From Cyclostephanos tholiformis (Eukaryota > Bacillariophyta > Thalassiosirophyceae > Thalassiosirales > Thalassiosiraceae), in NCBI GenBank assembly GCA_036939975.1, contig JALLPB010002377.1:1-11745 (forward strand): 11,745 nucleotides of DNA, given 5' to 3'. Positions 8,380 through 11,745 of this stretch are shown here, piece after piece (position 1 is the stretch's first letter; the number at the start of each line of letters is the position of its first letter). A model generated the notes under the pieces. It was not told the origin of the DNA. It was given only the letters and a program-made list of their open reading frames with translations, and did not search any database. A program made the translations under genes and the position numbers.

Positions 8380-11065
8380 ATGGCAAACACTCGCAAGAAA
8401 TTTGTTCCTAGTAATGGCACAACAGCCAAAACTACTACGATGTCCCAAGAATTGCGAAGTGGTGTTGATGAAAGCAACATTCTTGCTGGCCGACGCACAC
8501 GAAGTGGACGATCGAGTGAGAAAAATCATTTGTCTGCTATTTTACATATAATCATTCGTCTGCTTATATGCATCTATTTTCCCCGTAACTCAACTGCTGT
8601 CTCACCCCCATATCCCTAGGTGCCATCCCAGTATTGGATGCTGTATTCGCATCTTTTGTTGGTGATAATCCCCCTGGCGATGTTCTGGCCAATTCGGCCA
8701 TGTTGACTACCGAGACTCCTCGAAAAGACGGCGGTGATCCCCCACTTGAACCTCGCGTCGACAATACTTCGATTGAAGCTTTTGGAGAGACGGGGACCGC
8801 CGATGCCCCCACTGCTGACGACACTCCTACTGGCGATATTAACGAGGGGAAAGAAGGGAGATCTCGTAAAGTTCTCGTTGGAAAAAATCGGCCCAAAAGA
8901 AAAACGAAGAAGAGTTCCTCAGTGGCGAAACCTCGACAGCGTCGAGTTGTTGAATCAAGCGATGACGAAGATTTTGTTGCCGAAGAAGATGGAAGCGATG
9001 ACGCGAGCGATGAGGACAAAGGCAGTAAGAGGGGACGAAAGAGCAAAGGAGGGAAGAAAGCAGGGGCTGACGACGAAAGTAAAACGAACAATGGACGAAG
9101 GAAAAGTGGCGACGGACGTAAGAAGAGTGGTAAGGATGCTGATGTCCGTGCAAGCAATGACGAGAGCGATGACGCGAGCGAGGATGAGGACGAAAGCAGC
9201 AATATGACGAGACGAAAGAGCAAAGGAGGAGGGAAGAAAGACGACAGCAATAAAACCAACAAGGGACGAAAGAAAAGAGGGAACGAAGCCATCAATGATG
9301 TAGGTGTTCACGAGGAGCATCCGGCGAAAAAATTGTAAGTTACCATCCAACTACAACTTGACTATGATGAAATTTGACACATTAAAATTGAATGTTTCTG
9401 ACATTTCATTCTTTATCTTACTTGATTCAATATAATTTGAATTCATTCAAAATGAATGCTTCCAATGTCATTTACTTGAATAAAAACAATTTGAATACAT
9501 TCATTTTGAATGTTTTCGATGTTACATTTTATTCAAATTGAATGCATTAAAATTGAATAATTCTACCGTGTGAAAAAATTCAATCTTAATGCATTCAAAT
9601 TGAATGTTATTGAATACTATACATTCAAATTGAATGTATCCCAACTAACCACAAACTTTCGAAAATTTTCTGACATCAGAAAGGACGCACACCCTGAATC
9701 GGATCATGACGAATCATCGGAGGATGGCATGTTGGTGTTGGGTAACCGTGACAGTTCAGAGGATGAAGACGTTGACATTGTTAATGTCACTAAGTCAAGA
9801 GATTCCATTATTTGTCCCAGATACGATCCTTGCGTTCTAAGATATGGTAAGTTGCCGAGACTGTTGTCGTCACTCACTACATTGGTACTTTATCTTACAT
9901 TCAATTTACTGACATTCAATTTGAATTAGGGCAACATCTTTGGATTCAGGTTGCAAATAAGTTTGGCAGGCATCTCGCGATCGGCATAGATAGCTTTAAC
10001 AAGAACACCCCATACTATACGAAACACAACACACCAGCAGATGTGTTCGGTGCACTCACATTCATGATGTCTTCCACACTCGAACACTTCACGGTTCCAG
10101 ACAAGGACAGTACTTTGAATGATACACTTATGGATTATTGAATACATTGCTATGTCTCTCTATTTTGATTATTGGGGTGATCACGCAACTATGTCTGCTC
10201 CTGCTCCTTTGAATAAGGTGAGTACTTCTTCTTACTAACTTCTAATTGAATGCCTTCTAATTGAATCCCTTCAAATTGTATTCGATTTAGGAAAAAAATG
10301 TCCCTCAAAAGGTTTATGACGGACTAAAGTGGAATATGATGGTATTGGTTGAGATTTGTTTCGACATCGATCCTCAGAGGGCAATGGCAGTCTTTGGTGA
10401 AAAGGACCATGGGAAAACCACACTTGGGTGGAACGTTCCAAAGCTGAAAACACTTTTCTCCGCGTTAACCAATAGAAAGCATGCTTTGAATAAATTTGGT
10501 GTCAAGTCATCGTGGAGTTTTCAGGATTATGAAGGATATACAGAGGCGATGTGGATCCATCATTTTTTTGTCATGCAGTTTGTCCATCCCTATTTTCGTC
10601 CACGTCCTGACATGAATCTTGAAACGGGTCTTCATTATAACAACCAAAGGATAACCTTCCTCCACAAAAAATGGCACAAGTTCATCGCAATGGTGGACGA
10701 CGAACACATTGCTCAATATCAACAAGTTGCTAATTCTACAACTTCCAAGCCTCATTACACCATGGTTTGGAAAGGGAAGCGCTGGGACGTTCCCATCGAG
10801 GGCGGTTTTCATTTTAGTGAGTGAACGTAAGACTTATGTCTTCGTCACACTTGTTTAGTTCTTGTTAGGTGATGACGTGTTAAATATTTAGTTAGATGTT
10901 ATTACATTAAGTCACCCAGTTATTTCCATTACATTATGTCACCCAGTTATTCCCTTAAATCGTTTCGTTGTTTGTTTCTTTTTCATAGTAAAAGCAGGCC
11001 ATACAACACTTTTTTCCTTTGTTGGCGTTGACGAACCTAGAATAATTTTTCTAGCTTCTACCTGA
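8380..11065 (+). CDS. Unrecognised six-exon gene: charged nuclear-type N-terminus plus C-terminal domain of unknown fold
   Basis: Model: exons 8380-8515, 8620-9334, 9680-9846, 9930-10217, 10291-10816 and 10989-11065, about 635 residues. Donors are GTGAGA, GTAAGT, GTAAGT, GTGAGT and GTGAGT, all acceptors are AG, and junction phases agree (1, 2, 1, 0, 1). The total is one base over a multiple of three: exon 4 entered in frame meets TGA at 10139-10141, while exons 5-6 need the +1 frame, open from 10128 to the exon end. Without the shift the product is 409 residues. Residues 125-284 alternate acidic Ser/Asp/Glu with basic Lys/Arg/Gly tracts, include a likely nuclear signal KNRPKRKTKK (134-143), and contain an internal duplication. 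After a second acidic stretch (about 285-320) comes a globular part rich in aromatics (LWIQVANKFGRHLAIGID; later WSFQDYEGYTEAMWIHHFF and FHFIKAGHTTLFSF). I recognise no catalytic motif. The N-terminal half resembles chromatin or nucleolar proteins in composition only. The last exon is less certain: without it the frame ends at 10824. Confidence 0.6.
8992..9276 (+). repeat. Internal 171-bp-offset duplication in exon 2
   Basis: Two diverged copies, about 8992-9106 and 9163-9276, are offset by 171 bp, which is 57 codons and keeps frame. Both begin with AGCGATGACGCGAGCGA (8994 and 9165), pass through ACGAAAGAGCAAAGGAGG and end near GGACGAA(G/A)GAAAAG. The encoded units run SDDAS-acidic, then RKSKGG-basic, then a Lys/Asn-rich stretch ending GRRKSG or GRKKRG. 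The duplication explains the alternating acid/base blocks of the protein. Confidence 0.75.
9378..9640. repeat. Cluster of near-palindromic CATTCAAATTGAATG elements in intron 2
   Basis: Intron 2 (9335-9679, 345 nt) is filled with about ten variants of an AT-rich near-palindrome. Exact CATTCAAATTGAATG copies lie at 9592-9606 and 9622-9636, 30 bp apart. Variants include ATTAAAATTGAAT (9381 and 9546), CATTCAAAATGAATG (9444-9458), CATTCATTTTGAATG (9498-9512) and ATTCAAATTGAATG (9531-9544). None occurs in the exons of the same gene. Confidence 0.7.
9899..9929. repeat. Palindromic element copies abutting the intron 3 acceptor
   Basis: Intron 3 (9847-9929) ends with CATTCAATTTACTG, then CATTCAATTTGAAT running directly into the TAG acceptor. 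The element therefore supplies the base context of the splice site. Confidence 0.6.
10240..10290. repeat. Palindromic element copies in intron 4
   Basis: Intron 4 (10218-10290, 73 nt) carries CTAATTGAATGCC, CTAATTGAATCCC and TTCAAATTGTATTCG, degenerate half-sites of the same family, before the TTTAG acceptor. The first two form an immediate short tandem (TTCTAATTGAAT, twice, 15 bp apart). Confidence 0.55.
10901..10954. repeat. 27-bp tandem duplication in intron 5
   Basis: Two adjacent 27-bp units, 10901-10927 and 10928-10954, differ at two positions. Each starts ATTACATTA and contains GTCACCCAGTTATT. They lie within the proposed last intron (10817-10988) of the plus-strand gene, and also under the alternative minus-strand reading that ends at 10939. 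Confidence 0.85.
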
Positions 11066-11078
11066 AAATCCTGAATTG

Positions 11079-11745
11079 TCATCTCCAATCGCTCCCAAAT
11101 TTCAGCAGTTTCAGGATTACAATCATGTTCTTCCTTGATTCTCTCATCTGCTCTTCAGTTGGAATGCGTACTTTTGCGGGACTGTGTTCCTCCAAGTCAT
11201 GTTGCAGTCGCATAGTTTCATTATTTGTTGAAGAGTGAATTTTGTTGTTATAACGTGCTAACTCAGTGTCTTGAAAGTAATGGTCCAGTGAGCACGGTAA
11301 TAATTCATTATAATCATGATCTGATTGAAGATCATAATCCAACCCAAGTTCATGAAGTTCACTTCGGGGGCAGGCACTGGTGAGTCATGATACAATTAAT
11401 TCAACACGGAGTTCTTCAATTTGAATACATTCAAAATCAATGTAATAAAATTGTTCAACTTACTCCATAGTACCTTCAGTACTTCCTTTCAACATCTCCG
11501 CAACTTCATGTACAGTGAATATGTTGTCGTTTTCCAGAAGGTGGAGTGCCAACTCATATTCTTTCACGTCAATAGGTCCCCCAAATAATTGGGGAAATTC
11601 GTCATCATTGTACCTAGAAAAAGAGAAAAAATCACTTGTTAATAATGAAAATTTTTCTTTTTTGTAAAAGATTTCATCCTCACCCAAACAGTGGTGTCAA
11701 ACATCTTGACAACAATGTATTCGTAATGGGAACACCATTTCCCTC
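11079..11745 (-). CDS. Unrecognised intron-containing gene, 5' end beyond the window
   Basis: Exons 11745-11684, 11613-11464 and 11376-11079; introns 11614-11683 (donor GTGAGG, acceptor CTAG) and 11377-11463 (donor GTAAGT, acceptor CCAG). Both junctions are phase 2 and keep frame, joining LTPLFG to YNDDEFPQLFGG and GSTEGTM to DACPRSELHELG. The visible product is about 169 residues, acidic and helical, with EYELALHLLENDN and FTVHEVAEMLKGS in exon 2; I recognise no family. The frame ends at 11079, 13 bp from the stop of the convergent plus-strand gene. Around 11139-11150 another minus-strand frame takes over: it is open to 10939 and reads as a plausible helical continuation (NPETAEIWERLEMTIQDFQ). 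A small indel may therefore have truncated this gene. The first exon may start further right. Intron 2 carries the same palindromic element as the neighbouring gene. Confidence 0.5.
11414..11452. repeat. Palindromic element copies in the minus-strand gene's intron 2
   Basis: TTCAATTTGAATACATTC and CATTCAAAATCAATG lie within intron 11377-11463. They are close matches to the elements in introns 2-4 of the adjacent gene, and again fall outside coding sequence. Confidence 0.55.

Noticed and set aside
8564..9295. A 243-codon minus-strand frame rich in Leu, Ser and Phe that mimics a membrane protein
   Set aside because: It is the complement of the Lys/Arg/Asp/Glu-rich exon 2. Its hydrophobicity follows directly from the charged repeats on the other strand.

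Overview
This is a piece of a nuclear genome from a eukaryote, probably a microalga; a diatom or another stramenopile is my best guess. The reasons are several short spliceosomal introns (70 to 345 nt, GT donors and AG acceptors), a cytosolic eukaryotic-type phenylalanyl-tRNA synthetase alpha chain, a topoisomerase VI B-like protein, and dense gene packing with divergent and convergent neighbours. I see no bacterial operon, RNA gene, CRISPR array or complete mobile element. The organism call is inference from general impression, not from a search.

Layout. Positions 1 to about 700 hold an AT-rich, gene-free block with a degenerate element spaced at multiples of about 30 bp. Positions 909-4303 (minus) are a three-exon gene for a topoisomerase VI subunit B-like GHKL ATPase; its first exon is inflated by triplet repeats. 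A 209-bp divergent promoter region with tandem inverted CCAAT boxes (4304-4512) separates it from a two-exon gene on the plus strand (4513-6252) for the alpha chain of phenylalanyl-tRNA synthetase. Convergent with that is a leucine-rich-repeat protein (6401-7561, minus). An 818-bp AT-rich intergenic region follows (7562-8379), with a palindrome and G-box/CRE-like sites. The right side holds two unrecognised intron-rich genes that converge tail to tail: a six-exon gene on the plus strand (8380-11065), with a charged nuclear-looking N-terminal half and a C-terminal half of unknown fold, and a gene entering from the right edge on the minus strand (11745-11079).

The two right-hand genes share features that separate them from the middle of the window. 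Several of their introns carry a near-palindromic ATTCAAATTGAAT-type element that is absent from their exons. Each gene also shows one reading-frame break in an otherwise well-spliced model, suggesting either decay or assembly indels. The middle genes (the synthetase, the LRR gene and exon 1 of the topoisomerase-like gene) are GC-rich and rich in TCG/CGA triplets, while both flanks are AT-rich.

I see no evidence that the genes form one pathway. The most informative items are the divergent topoisomerase VI B-like protein with an apparently intact nucleotide-binding site, the intron-confined palindromic repeats, and the unidentified right-hand genes with their frame breaks.
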